Below, in pieces: positions 17,820 to 25,968 of a stretch of DNA of 64,000 nucleotides (position 1 is the first letter of the stretch; each line of letters opens with the position of its first letter). The position numbers were made by a program, and so were the translations under genes. The stretch spans positions 992,001 to 1,056,000 of the forward strand of contig NZ_FVZE01000001.1 in assembly GCF_900168325.1 (NCBI RefSeq), written 5' to 3'. The notes below the pieces were generated by a model. The model was not told the origin of the DNA. It was given only the letters and a program-made list of their open reading frames with translations, and ran no database searches. The DNA comes from Novosphingobium mathurense (lineage in GTDB: Bacteria; Pseudomonadota; Alphaproteobacteria; Sphingomonadales; Sphingomonadaceae).

Positions 17820-18818
17820 ATGGCAAGAATGATGAACATTAAGGCGGGTGCACTTTTTTCAGCTGGAGCTTGGGGGGCAATGGCCATCGCCGTTGCCGGT
17901 CTCACAGCGCCCAGCGTGGCCGAAGCCGCATCGCGCCCCGATAACAACCGCAGCGAAAGTCGCGGCAACGACAGCCGCGCGGAACAGTTCCGTGCACAGA
18001 TGCGACAGGGTTCTTCGGCAAACGCCCCCCGGCGGGACACCTCGCAAAGGCAGAGCGCTCGCCCGGACGATCAGCCACGCCGCGACTGGTCGCGCAGCAA
18101 TGACAACCGTGTCCGTCAGGAAGCGGCGCCCTCCCAGAACCGCAGTTGGTCGGGAAACCGGTCCTCGCGGGACAGCAGCCGCGAATTGCGTACCGAAGAG
18201 GATCGCAGAAACGCCTGGCAGGACAAGTTGCGCAACGGCGGCTACGAACGCCGCTCGGAACAGCGGGCAGATCGGCGTGACAACGACCGTGACGACCGCC
18301 GCGCGGAAACGCGTCGGGACTGGCGGGATCAATCGCGCAACGACTCCAGCCGCCGCGACAACGACACTTGGCGAAACAACGACAGTCGCTGGCGCGAAAA
18401 CGAGAGATGGCGGGACAACGACAACCGTTGGCGCAATAACGACAGGTGGCGGGACAACGACAGCCGCTGGCGCGATCACGACCGCCGCGACTATCGCGAT
18501 GCTCGGCGCTGGAACCGCAACGACTGGCGCCGTGACAAGCGTTATGACTGGCGCGACTATCGGGCGCGCAACCGATCGGTCTACCGCATCGGCCGCTACT
18601 ATTCGCCGTACAGCAACTACTCGTATCGGCGCATCGGTATCGGCTTCTCGCTGGGCTCGGTGTTTTACAGCTCGCGCTACTGGATCGACGATCCCTGGTA
18701 CTACAGGCTGCCCGAGGTCTACGGCCCCTATCGCTGGGTCCGCTACTATGACGACGTGCTGCTGGTGGACATCTACTCCGGCGAAGTGGTCGACGTGATC
18801 TACGACTTCTTCTGGTAA
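17820..18818 (+). CDS. RcnB-family periplasmic protein with a D/N/R/W-rich repeat region
   Basis: A 332-aa exported protein. The signal peptide ends near residue 37 (SVAEAAS). Residues about 40-250 are extremely rich in Arg, Asp, Asn, Ser and Trp. Between about 175 and 230 the pattern RWRxNDxRW recurs in 7-8-residue steps. The C-terminal part (YYSPYSNYSYRRIGIGF through LVDIYSGEVVDVIYDFFW) matches the RcnB-type domain (YrrGd...v.div). RcnB in E. coli affects nickel/cobalt homeostasis; the role here is unknown. The start has GGAGA six bases upstream. A direct repeat GTTCAcGTTCA sits at 17731-17741. Confidence 0.75.
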   Translation: MARMMNIKAGALFSAGAWGAMAIAVAGLTAPSVAEAASRPDNNRSESRGNDSRAEQFRAQMRQGSSANAPRRDTSQRQSARPDDQPRRDWSRSNDNRVRQEAAPSQNRSWSGNRSSRDSSRELRTEEDRRNAWQDKLRNGGYERRSEQRADRRDNDRDDRRAETRRDWRDQSRNDSSRRDNDTWRNNDSRWRENERWRDNDNRWRNNDRWRDNDSRWRDHDRRDYRDARRWNRNDWRRDKRYDWRDYRARNRSVYRIGRYYSPYSNYSYRRIGIGFSLGSVFYSSRYWIDDPWYYRLPEVYGPYRWVRYYDDVLLVDIYSGEVVDVIYDFFW

Positions 18819-18841
18819 ACCGAAGACAAAAGGCAAATGAA

Positions 18842-18873
18842 AGGCCCCCGGTTCCTCCACCGGGGGCCTATTT
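18842..18873 (+). terminator. Terminator after the RcnB-like gene
   Basis: AGGCCCCCGG pairs with CCGGGGGCCT over a ten-base perfect stem with an eight-base loop, followed by ATTT. It begins 24 bases past the stop codon. Confidence 0.85.
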
Positions 18874-18889
18874 CATGCCCGCAACGAAT

Positions 18890-18914
18890 GGAACGGCGTA
18901 ATTCCGGCAGGGTT
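18890..18914 (+). promoter_or_regulatory. Possible EcfG-type promoter of the 2OG-oxygenase/DUF885 pair
   Basis: GGAAC at 18890-18894, 16 bases, then GGTT at 18911-18914. The alphaproteobacterial general-stress sigma factor EcfG reads GGAAC-N16/17-CGTT, so three of the four -10 bases match. A direct repeat CGAATGGAACG (18885-18895 and 18919-18929) surrounds it; only the first copy has a -10 at the right distance. Confidence 0.5.
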
Positions 18915-18973
18915 TTACCGAATGGAACGAAGCAATTGATTTGTTGAACATTACCGGTAGTCTGTCGATCGAG

Positions 18974-19639
18974 ATGCCAGCCACGCCTCATCCGGACTGC
19001 AGGGCGCTTGCAAGGATCGGTGCTTCGGTCCGGGAGCGCCTTTCCGGCCAGCCTGCGGTCAGGCGACTGCCCATTGAAGCGGTCGAAATCTACACCTCGA
19101 ACAGTTTTCTCAGCGCGTCCGATTGCGCCCACATTATGGCGCTCATCGACACTTGCGCCTGTCCTTCGCGCCTGCTGGAAGAAGAAGGCTGGGACGATTA
19201 CCGTACCAGCTATTCGGGGGACATCGACACGCAGGACAGGATCGTGCGCGATCTCGAACTGCGCCTCAGCGACTTCACCGGCATCGCTCCGTCCTGCGGG
19301 GAATCGGCGCAGGGCCAGCGCTATGAACGCGGCCAGTACTTCAACGAGCATTGCGACTGGTTCGACACCGAGGCCGGCTACTGGCGGCAGGAACGGCGCT
19401 GCGGCGGCCAGCGCAGCTGGACTGCGATGATCTACCTCAACGCGGTGGAGGAAGGCGGCCGGACCGACTTTACCCACATCGGCCTGAGCATCCCGCCCGA
19501 ACCCGGTTGCCTCCTGCTGTGGAACAACGCATTGCCCGACGGGACCCCCAACCCGCTGACCATGCATGCAGCCCGGCCAGTCATCAGGGGCGTCAAGTAC
19601 GTCGTCACCAAGTGGTTCCGGGTTCGCAACTGGCAATGA
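18974..19639 (+). CDS. 2-oxoglutarate/Fe(II) dioxygenase, prolyl-4-hydroxylase type
   Basis: A 221-aa oxygenase of the P4H-like double-stranded beta-helix family. The iron ligands are visible as H126 and D128 (NEHCDWFD) and H198 (TMHAARPV), and the 2-oxoglutarate-binding Lys as K208 (GVKYVVTKWFR). It should hydroxylate a protein or small-molecule substrate. I took the ATG at 18974 although its ribosome-binding site is weak; a TTG at 18941 is the alternative. The stop overlaps the DUF885 start (ATGA), so the two are coupled. An EcfG-like promoter lies upstream. Confidence 0.85.
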   Translation: MPATPHPDCRALARIGASVRERLSGQPAVRRLPIEAVEIYTSNSFLSASDCAHIMALIDTCACPSRLLEEEGWDDYRTSYSGDIDTQDRIVRDLELRLSDFTGIAPSCGESAQGQRYERGQYFNEHCDWFDTEAGYWRQERRCGGQRSWTAMIYLNAVEEGGRTDFTHIGLSIPPEPGCLLLWNNALPDGTPNPLTMHAARPVIRGVKYVVTKWFRVRNWQ

Positions 19640-21504
19640 AATTTCGCAACGCGGTTTCGCTTCTGGCGTTGGGCATGTCCTGTGCGCTTGCCCTTCCGGT
19701 CGGGCCGGTCACCGCCGATGCCGCCACACGAACATCGCGGCAGGTGTCTGCAGCGGATGCGGAGCGCAATCGGCTGCGCCTGCTTCGCCTCTTTGCCGAG
19801 GACGCGCAACGCGAGGACGACCTCGATCCCCTGACCCCGCTCTATGGCGGAGATGGGGCCGGAACCACGGCGGAAGGCGCCCCGTTCGAACGCCTGTACA
19901 CCGACGCCCTCGACCGTGACATACAGGTCTCCGCCAGCCGCAGCCGAGAGGTCCTGCAAACGATCGACCGTGCCACTCTGCCGCCCGATCTGCAGCTCTC
20001 CTACGATACCTTCGCAGCGCTCAAGGACGAGGAACTGGCTTGGCTTCAGCCGGAGCTGCGCCGCCTTACCAAGGTGCGCCCGTTCAACCACTTCGGCGGT
20101 CTGCATGTCGAATTCCCGGCCATGATCGCACCGGGCGGCACAAACGACTATGCCGATGAGGCAGACTACCGGCGCGCCATTGCGCTCTACCGTGCCTTTC
20201 CCCGGGTGATCGACAATGCCATCGCCCGATTTCGACAGGGCATGGCTTCAGGCGTGGTCGAACCGCGCCTGACGGTCATTAACATGATCGCCCAGATCGA
20301 CGCCCTGCTGGCCCAACCCTACGAGCAGTCGCCCTTCTCCGCCCCCCTTCGGCAAGCCCCGGAGACGCTCTCGGCCAAGAGCCGCAAGGCGCTCGAACCG
20401 GCATTGCGTGGGGCTACACGCGAGGCGATCTGGCCTGCCTATCGGCGCCTGCGGCAATTCCTGCAGGACGACTATCTTCCAACCGCACGCGCTTCTGTCG
20501 GGCTGGGCGACATGAAGGGTGGCGCGCAGCTCTATCGCGCCCTCATCCGCCGCGAGACGACGCTTTCGCTCGAGCCGGAAGCGATCCACGAACTCGGTCT
20601 CTCCGAAGTCGCCCGCATACAGCGGGAAATGGACGGAGTGCGCGAACAGCTCGGAATTGCCGAAACCCTCCCCGCATTCTTCGATGAGATCCGCGACGAT
20701 CCTCGCTTTCACCCTACCAACGACAGCCAGCTCACCGACGGTTTCATGCGCATCGGCAAACAGGTCGAGGCCGCCTTGCCACGCTGGTTCGACCGGGTGC
20801 CCGAAACGCCCATGCTGATCGAGCCATACCCGGCATATCGCGAGAAATTCGAAGCCGGAGGCAGCTATTCCGAAGGCGCGCCCGACCGCGGCAAGCCCGG
20901 CGTCTTCTACTACAACACCTACGACCTGCCGCACCGCTTCCTCAGCGGCATGACGACGCTCTACATGCACGAGGGCGTACCCGGACATCACTTCCAGATC
21001 AGTCTCGCGCAAGAGAACCAGAGCCTGCCCGGCTTCCAGCGCTACGGCGGCAACAGCGCCTTTGTCGAGGGCTGGGCCCTTTATGCAGAGACGCTGGGCT
21101 ACGGCATGGGCTTCTACAAGGACCCGCTGCAGCACTGGGGCACGCTCGACGACGAAATGCTGCGCGCGATGCGACTGGTCGTCGATACCGGGATCCACGC
21201 CAAGGGCTGGTCGCGCCAGCAGGCGATCGACTACATGCTGGCCAATTCGGGGATGGGCCGCAGCGACGCGGAAGCCGAAGTCGACCGCTACATCGCGATG
21301 CCGGCACAGGCGCTCGCCTACAAGATCGGCGCGCTCACCATCCAGCGTCTGCGCGACAAGGCCCAGGCACAGCTCGGACCGCGATTCGACATCCGCAGCT
21401 TCCACGAGGAAGTCCTGGGGTCAGGCGCCCTGCCCCTGCCCATACTGGAAGCCAAGATCGACGGCTGGATCGCCGCAAGCCGCCCCCACCGCGCCGGAAA
21501 CTAG
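19636..21504 (+). CDS. DUF885-family putative metallopeptidase, exported
   Basis: A 622-aa protein with a signal peptide (ends VTADAA near residue 30). The DUF885 landmark HEGVPGHHFQ is at residues 445-454, an HExxH-like zinc motif with an insertion, followed by FVEGWALYAE (490s), where a third ligand would lie. Related proteins are assigned to zinc peptidases, but activity is not shown by sequence alone. The ATG at 19636 overlaps the stop of the 2OG oxygenase, and the same frame continues upstream only as shadow. Confidence 0.85.
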   Translation: MKFRNAVSLLALGMSCALALPVGPVTADAATRTSRQVSAADAERNRLRLLRLFAEDAQREDDLDPLTPLYGGDGAGTTAEGAPFERLYTDALDRDIQVSASRSREVLQTIDRATLPPDLQLSYDTFAALKDEELAWLQPELRRLTKVRPFNHFGGLHVEFPAMIAPGGTNDYADEADYRRAIALYRAFPRVIDNAIARFRQGMASGVVEPRLTVINMIAQIDALLAQPYEQSPFSAPLRQAPETLSAKSRKALEPALRGATREAIWPAYRRLRQFLQDDYLPTARASVGLGDMKGGAQLYRALIRRETTLSLEPEAIHELGLSEVARIQREMDGVREQLGIAETLPAFFDEIRDDPRFHPTNDSQLTDGFMRIGKQVEAALPRWFDRVPETPMLIEPYPAYREKFEAGGSYSEGAPDRGKPGVFYYNTYDLPHRFLSGMTTLYMHEGVPGHHFQISLAQENQSLPGFQRYGGNSAFVEGWALYAETLGYGMGFYKDPLQHWGTLDDEMLRAMRLVVDTGIHAKGWSRQQAIDYMLANSGMGRSDAEAEVDRYIAMPAQALAYKIGALTIQRLRDKAQAQLGPRFDIRSFHEEVLGSGALPLPILEAKIDGWIAASRPHRAGN

Positions 21505-21575
21505 ACAGGTCACGACTTGCGGTTCGATAGGGTCGGGACCGCGAAGCCGATCCCTTCGCCGCCGAATCCGGAGAT

Positions 21576-22109
21576 TCAGTATTCCTCGCCAGCCTCCGAA
21601 GCACGGCGCGCCTCGAGAAATTCGATGAGGTGATCGAAGCGCCGGTGGAGTCGCAGGATCTCCAGCTGCGTGCGCAAGTTGACTTCGTAGTCGTGCCGCG
21701 CGGCGATGCGATCCTTGTCCGCCTGACGGTTCTGACTCATCATGATCACCGGCGCCTGGATCGCCGCCAGCATCGAGAGGATCAGGTTGAGGAAGATATA
21801 CGGGTAGCCATCGAAGGGATGCAGCCCGAACGCCTCCAGCACGTGGCTGTTGATCAGCATCCAGCCGAGCAACACCACGGCAAAGCCGATGATGAAGCCC
21901 CAGCTGCCGCCGATAGCTGCAACCCGGTCGGCGAGACGGTCGCCGCGACTGGCATGAGTCGCGGCGATCTCGTCGGCATCGGGGCCGATCAGGGTGCCCG
22001 CGGCGATGCGCCGAAGGACGTTCTGCTCTTCCTGCCCCAGTTCGCTGAACTTGCGTCCGAGAAGTTCCTCGGCCAGTTGCTCAGGCGTGCGCCGGGGCAG
22101 TTGCATCAT
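21576..22109 (-). CDS. DUF1003 membrane protein
   Basis: A 177-aa protein with two membrane helices (about residues 68-90 and 104-124) and the DUF1003 signature PYIFLNLILSMLAAIQAPVI followed by MMSQNRQADKDR. Function is unknown. Its ATG overlaps the lysS stop as ATGA, so it is the downstream, coupled partner of the lysyl-tRNA synthetase gene. That arrangement may be only an expression convenience. Confidence 0.88.
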   Translation of the reverse strand: MMQLPRRTPEQLAEELLGRKFSELGQEEQNVLRRIAAGTLIGPDADEIAATHASRGDRLADRVAAIGGSWGFIIGFAVVLLGWMLINSHVLEAFGLHPFDGYPYIFLNLILSMLAAIQAPVIMMSQNRQADKDRIAARHDYEVNLRTQLEILRLHRRFDHLIEFLEARRASEAGEEY

Positions 22110-23707
22110 TGGCTGGAAAGCGCCTCTGCGATCAGCTTGCGCGTCTCGGGAATGCCGTAGAGTGCGATGAAGCTGCCCATGCGCGGGCCCTGACTGGAAC
22201 CGAGCAGGGTTTCGTAAAGCGCCTTGAACCAGTCACGCAGGTTGCCGAAGCCGTAAGCCTCGTCCTTGCCGATTTCATAGACCATGTTCTGCAGCTCCTC
22301 TGCCGAAGTATCCGCCCCCGCCTTGGCCAGCTCGGCATCGAGCGCCTTGAGCGCTTCGGCCTCATTGGCGGCAGGAGCGCGGCGTACCAGCGTCGGGGCG
22401 ATGAAGTCCCGGTTGGTGGCAAGCGCGGCCCGCACCAGTTCGCCAAGTTCCGGATGCGCCTCGGGGGTCGCTTCGGCGACGTAGTTGCCAAGATACGACC
22501 AGACCTGATCTGCCGTCGCATCGGCGCCCAAGACACCCACGAGGTTCAGCAGCAGCGAGAAGGTCACCGGCAAGGTATCGCCCGCGCCCTGTCCGTTGCC
22601 GGTTGCGCGCAGCAGGTGCCAGACCGGATTGCCGAGCTGCTTGTCCAGCGCCTGATCGGGCAGGTTGCCGCGGAACTGCCAATACTCGTCGACCGCCTTG
22701 GGGATTACGCCGACGTGCAACTGCTTGGCGCTCTTGGGCTCGCGGAACAGGTAGAAGCCCAGGCTTTCCTCGGTGCCGTAGGTCAGCCACTGCTCGATGG
22801 TCAGGCCATTGCCCTTGGACTTGGAGATCTTCTCGCCGTTCTCGTCGAGGAACAGTTCGTAAATCAGACCTTCGGGCTTACGGCGCCCGAGGATCTGCGA
22901 GATCTTGCCCGACTGGGTAACCGAGTCGGTCAGGTCCTTGCCGCACATCTCGTAGTCGACACCCAGGTCTACCCAGCGCATCGCCCAGTCGACCTTCCAC
23001 TGCAGCTTGGCATGGCCGCCGAACACGGACTGCTCGACCGTCGTGCCGTCCTCATCCGTGAAGCGGATCATGCCCGTGGCGGGATCGAGGACTTCGACCG
23101 GAACCTGCAGCACCACGCCCGTCGTCGGCGAGACCGGCAGGACCGGCGAATAGGTCTTGCGGCGCTCTTCGCGAAGCGTGGGCAGCATGACGCCCATGAT
23201 GGCGTCGTAGTGCGAGAGCACGTTCGACAGGGCCTTGTCGAAGGCGCCCGAATTGTAACGGTCGCTGGCCGAGACGAATTCGTACTCGAAGCCGAAACGA
23301 TCGAGAAATTCACGCAGCATCGCGTTGTTGTGATGCGCAAAGCTTTCGAACTTCTCGAACGGATCGGGGATGCGGCTCAGCGGCTTGCCGAGATTGTCCG
23401 CCAGCAACTGGGCATTGGGAATGTTGTCCGGGACCTTGCGCAGCCCGTCCATATCGTCCGAAAAGGCGACCAGCCGAGTCGGCGCGCCACCGGTGAGGGT
23501 TTCGTAGGCGTGACGCACCAGCGTCGTGCGCAGAACTTCCTGGAACGTGCCGATATGCGGCAGGCCCGAGGGACCGTAGCCGGTTTCGAACAGCATGGGT
23601 TCTCCGCCGGGTTTGCCGTCCGGGTAGCGCTTGAGCAGCTTCTGGGCCTCCTGGAAGGGCCAGGCCTTGGACACACGGGCGGCTTCGATCAGGGCATTCT
23701 CAGTCAT
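22106..23707 (-). CDS. lysS: Lysyl-tRNA synthetase, class I
   Basis: A 533-aa class I LysRS (LysK type), the form shared by archaea and many alphaproteobacteria, unrelated to the class II enzyme of E. coli. The HIGH-like motif is GPSGLPHIGTF and the KMSKS-like motif is KISKSKGNGLT. It charges tRNA-Lys with lysine in the cytoplasm. I chose the ATG at 23707 (MTENALIEA), with GAAGAG six bases upstream; a GTG eight codons earlier is possible. DUF1003 follows with overlap, and mscS is divergent. Confidence 0.95.
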   Translation of the reverse strand: MTENALIEAARVSKAWPFQEAQKLLKRYPDGKPGGEPMLFETGYGPSGLPHIGTFQEVLRTTLVRHAYETLTGGAPTRLVAFSDDMDGLRKVPDNIPNAQLLADNLGKPLSRIPDPFEKFESFAHHNNAMLREFLDRFGFEYEFVSASDRYNSGAFDKALSNVLSHYDAIMGVMLPTLREERRKTYSPVLPVSPTTGVVLQVPVEVLDPATGMIRFTDEDGTTVEQSVFGGHAKLQWKVDWAMRWVDLGVDYEMCGKDLTDSVTQSGKISQILGRRKPEGLIYELFLDENGEKISKSKGNGLTIEQWLTYGTEESLGFYLFREPKSAKQLHVGVIPKAVDEYWQFRGNLPDQALDKQLGNPVWHLLRATGNGQGAGDTLPVTFSLLLNLVGVLGADATADQVWSYLGNYVAEATPEAHPELGELVRAALATNRDFIAPTLVRRAPAANEAEALKALDAELAKAGADTSAEELQNMVYEIGKDEAYGFGNLRDWFKALYETLLGSSQGPRMGSFIALYGIPETRKLIAEALSSQ

Positions 23708-23757
23708 GAGGCGCTCTTCTTCGAAACGCACGCATTTCGCAAGCGCGAAGCTGCATT

Positions 23758-23782
23758 GGAACCGGGTCGGGACAGGCCCGTT
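23758..23782 (+). promoter_or_regulatory. EcfG (general stress sigma factor) promoter of mscS
   Basis: GGAAC at 23758-23762, exactly 16 bases, then CGTT at 23779-23782. This matches the alphaproteobacterial EcfG consensus GGAAC-N16/17-CGTT at every fixed base. It ends 34 bases before the GTG start of the mechanosensitive channel gene, a suitable distance for a short leader. Confidence 0.75.
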
Positions 23783-23816
23783 ATGTTCAAAAGGGACCGA
23801 AAGGGACGGAGATATC

Positions 23817-24704
23817 GTGAATTACGTCGAAACATTGCGCACTGAACTGGAGGCTATGGGCAAAGGAGTCGTCCAGGCCCTGCCCTCTCTGGTCATCGCG
23901 CTTGTCGTTCTGCTGGTCACATGGATCGTTGCCCGCACCGCTGTGCGCATTGCCGATCGCATCACCGGCAGAACCGCAATCCGCAACGATCTCAAGCAGC
24001 TGCTCGATACCCTGGTGCGATTGCTGGTGTGGATCATCGGATCGCTGATTGCCCTCACCATCGCCATTCCCAGCTTCACCCCGGCAGGCGCCTTCGCAAG
24101 TCTGGGTGTCGGCGCTCTCGCCATCGGCTTTGCATTCCAGGACATTTTCGAAAATTTCCTCGCCGGCGTGCTGATCATGCTGCGCGACAAGATGAACATC
24201 GGCGACTCGGTGATCTGCGGAAGCATCAGCGGCAAGGTCGAGAGGATCACCTTGCGCGAAACGCACATCCGCCAGTTCTCGGGCGAGCTGACCGTCGTTC
24301 CCAACTCGATGCTGTTCAAGAACCCGGTCGAAATCCTCACCGATCAGCCCCTGCGCCGCAACGAGATCGTCGTCGGTGTCTCCTATGACACCGATCTCGG
24401 GCCCGCTCAGGACGTCATCCAGAAGGCGGTCGAGAGTGTCGAGGCAGTCGACAAGGAAAAAGGCGTGGTCGTCTTCGCCCAGACGTTCAATTCCAGCTCG
24501 GTGGACTTCCTCGTCCAGTGGTGGAGCGACACCGTTGCCCAGGACCTGCGCCTGACCAAGAGCCAGATCGTCATGGCGGTGAAGACCGCGCTCGACGAGG
24601 CGGGCATCGAGATCCCGTTCCCCTACGTCACCAATACCTTCAAGGAACCGCTTCCCCTTGAACGGGCAAAAAACCTCGAGCCGGTCAACGAGAACGCGGC
24701 CTGA
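23817..24704 (+). CDS. mscS: Small-conductance mechanosensitive channel
   Basis: A 295-aa MscS-family channel that opens under membrane tension to release solutes. There are three N-terminal membrane helices. The third, pore-lining one reads ASLGVGALAIGFAFQDIFEN, and the cytoplasmic beta domain follows (GDSVICGSISGKVERITLRE, then LTVVPNSMLFKNPV). I chose GTG at 23817, preceded by ACGGAGATATC, since the frame upstream lies inside lysS on the other strand. A perfect EcfG promoter motif precedes it, which fits a role in osmotic stress. Confidence 0.92.
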   Translation: MNYVETLRTELEAMGKGVVQALPSLVIALVVLLVTWIVARTAVRIADRITGRTAIRNDLKQLLDTLVRLLVWIIGSLIALTIAIPSFTPAGAFASLGVGALAIGFAFQDIFENFLAGVLIMLRDKMNIGDSVICGSISGKVERITLRETHIRQFSGELTVVPNSMLFKNPVEILTDQPLRRNEIVVGVSYDTDLGPAQDVIQKAVESVEAVDKEKGVVVFAQTFNSSSVDFLVQWWSDTVAQDLRLTKSQIVMAVKTALDEAGIEIPFPYVTNTFKEPLPLERAKNLEPVNENAA

Positions 24705-24751
24705 GGCGAATCCGGTCTGCCGCGCGCGATTCCACACGGCACCCGGACAAT

Positions 24752-24797
24752 GAAAGACCCGTCAGCAAGCCGCGGATGGCCTGCCGCCGGGTCTTTC
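24752..24797. terminator. Hairpin between convergent mscS and DUF2218
   Basis: GAAAGACCCG at 24752-24761 pairs perfectly with CGGGTCTTTC at 24788-24797, with a 26-base interior that can fold further. It lies between two convergent stops and may serve both strands. T runs are short. Confidence 0.6.
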
Positions 24798-24821
24798 CGA
24801 TTCCGGCCATATTGCGCCGGG

Positions 24822-25109
24822 TTACTGCCAGGACCATTCGTACTGGAGCGGGCCTTCGCGAAAGGCGAAGCGGTCGATGTGGTTCGCCACGACTTCGGTC
24901 AGGCGTTCCAGCGTCGCCTTGTCTTCGCCGGTGATCTCAATCGCGATACCTTGATCGTCTCCGGCCATCGTCGTGACCGCGGCCGGGAAATGTACCTTGC
25001 CGGTATCGCCATCGACTTCGACCTCGAACTTGTGGCTCCAGTGCTTGCAGATCTGGCGCACGTACTTGCCGCCGTTGGGCGTTGCGACTCTCGCTGCGAT
25101 CGTGCTCAT
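24822..25109 (-). CDS. DUF2218 protein
   Basis: A 95-aa protein of the DUF2218 family: YVRQICKHWSHKFEVE near the N-terminus and a Phe/Tyr-rich end (HIDRFAFREGPLQYEWSW). Relatives sit beside siderophore, iron or PadR genes, but no activity is established. Its ATG overlaps the stop of the padR gene upstream (ATGA), so the two form a coupled operon that should be controlled by the palindrome at 25852-25865. Confidence 0.85.
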   Translation of the reverse strand: MSTIAARVATPNGGKYVRQICKHWSHKFEVEVDGDTGKVHFPAAVTTMAGDDQGIAIEITGEDKATLERLTEVVANHIDRFAFREGPLQYEWSWQ

Positions 25110-25822
25110 TTTTCGATCCTTTCGATATTGCGCGTAGCCTCGTCGATGGCTTCCGCCACTCGCAGGATGAACTTACGGTCCGCACCTTCGACCGAAAGAC
25201 GGTCGAAGACGGCGGTCTTGAGGTTCTGCATGGCGCGGCGAACCGGCGCGGGGTCAACCTTCTCGCGGGCCTCGGCCAGAGCGGCAAGACGCTGGCGCAG
25301 GGTCTTTGCCTTGTCGGCATCGGCCTCGGTCTGTCTGCGCCCCTCTTCCGTCGCTTCGTAAGACTTGCGAGCCCCTTCGTCCGAGCCGACCGCGATCCAG
25401 CCCGCCTCTTCCATGTAGGTGAGTGCAGGATAGACTACGCCGGGACTGGGCGCATACTCGCCGCCAGAGATTGCCTCAATCTCACGGATCAGATCGTAGC
25501 CGTGGCGCGGCGCTTCTGCGATCAGGGCCAGCAACAGTGTCTGCAACTCCGCCTGGTCGAAAATCCGCCGGCGCCGACCGCCGCGCATGCCGCGACCGCC
25601 GCCGAAGCCCAGACCGCCGGCCCCACCGCCGCGACCGTGCCTACCGCGGCCTTCGAAAATCTCATCGTCCAATCCGTCACGTCCCGGCCCGAAGGGACCG
25701 CGCATGCCGCCCCGCCGTCCACGCATACCGCGGGCGCGCCGTACAAGGGCGATGTCCATGTCATAATCGTCGCGCGCGAAACGCCGTCCGCCGCGCTTGG
25801 GGTTACCGTTCATTTGTCTCAT
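25106..25822 (-). CDS. PadR-family transcriptional regulator
   Basis: A regulator of about 238 aa. The winged helix covers roughly residues 85-165 (LQTLLLALIAEAPRHGYDLI, SPGVVYPALTYMEEAGWI), and a C-terminal helical dimer arm follows. The first 80 residues are unusual: Gly/Arg/Met-rich with repeated RGMRGRRGG-like runs, probably disordered and perhaps nucleic-acid binding. I prefer the ATG at 25822, behind GGAAATAAG; an ATG at 25843 is possible but would lie at the predicted transcript start. It is co-transcribed with DUF2218 and likely autoregulated. Confidence 0.88.
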   Translation of the reverse strand: MRQMNGNPKRGGRRFARDDYDMDIALVRRARGMRGRRGGMRGPFGPGRDGLDDEIFEGRGRHGRGGGAGGLGFGGGRGMRGGRRRRIFDQAELQTLLLALIAEAPRHGYDLIREIEAISGGEYAPSPGVVYPALTYMEEAGWIAVGSDEGARKSYEATEEGRRQTEADADKAKTLRQRLAALAEAREKVDPAPVRRAMQNLKTAVFDRLSVEGADRKFILRVAEAIDEATRNIERIEK

Positions 25823-25851
25823 CTTATTTCCATCGATCTTCATGATGGCGT

Positions 25852-25865
25852 CAAGATATATCTTG
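25852..25865. promoter_or_regulatory. Palindromic operator of the padR-DUF2218 operon
   Basis: CAAGATATATCTTG is a perfect 14-bp palindrome 29 bases upstream of the padR start. On the minus strand it overlaps the -10 side of a possible promoter (TTGCAA at 25878-25873, 16 bases, then TATCTT). PadR-family regulators commonly bind AT-rich palindromes of this kind at their own promoters. Confidence 0.65.
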
Positions 25866-25968
25866 TAAGGTTTTTTGCAAGGCGCGAATTTGTATCAGGA
25901 CGTAATTTCCTGCGGGAAGCGGTGCAGAGCCATTTCCAAATCCTGCCCGTCATCCCTAAGACCCGATC

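Noticed and set aside
17848..18860. Two long frames (316 and 333 codons) overlapping the RcnB-like gene on both strands.
   Set aside because: They follow from its repetitive codons. They have no start signals or motifs and are dominated by Ala, Thr, Val and Pro runs.
22109..23845. A 578-codon plus-strand frame opposite lysS.
   Set aside because: lysS on the minus strand carries both synthetase motifs; the plus frame is a compositional shadow.
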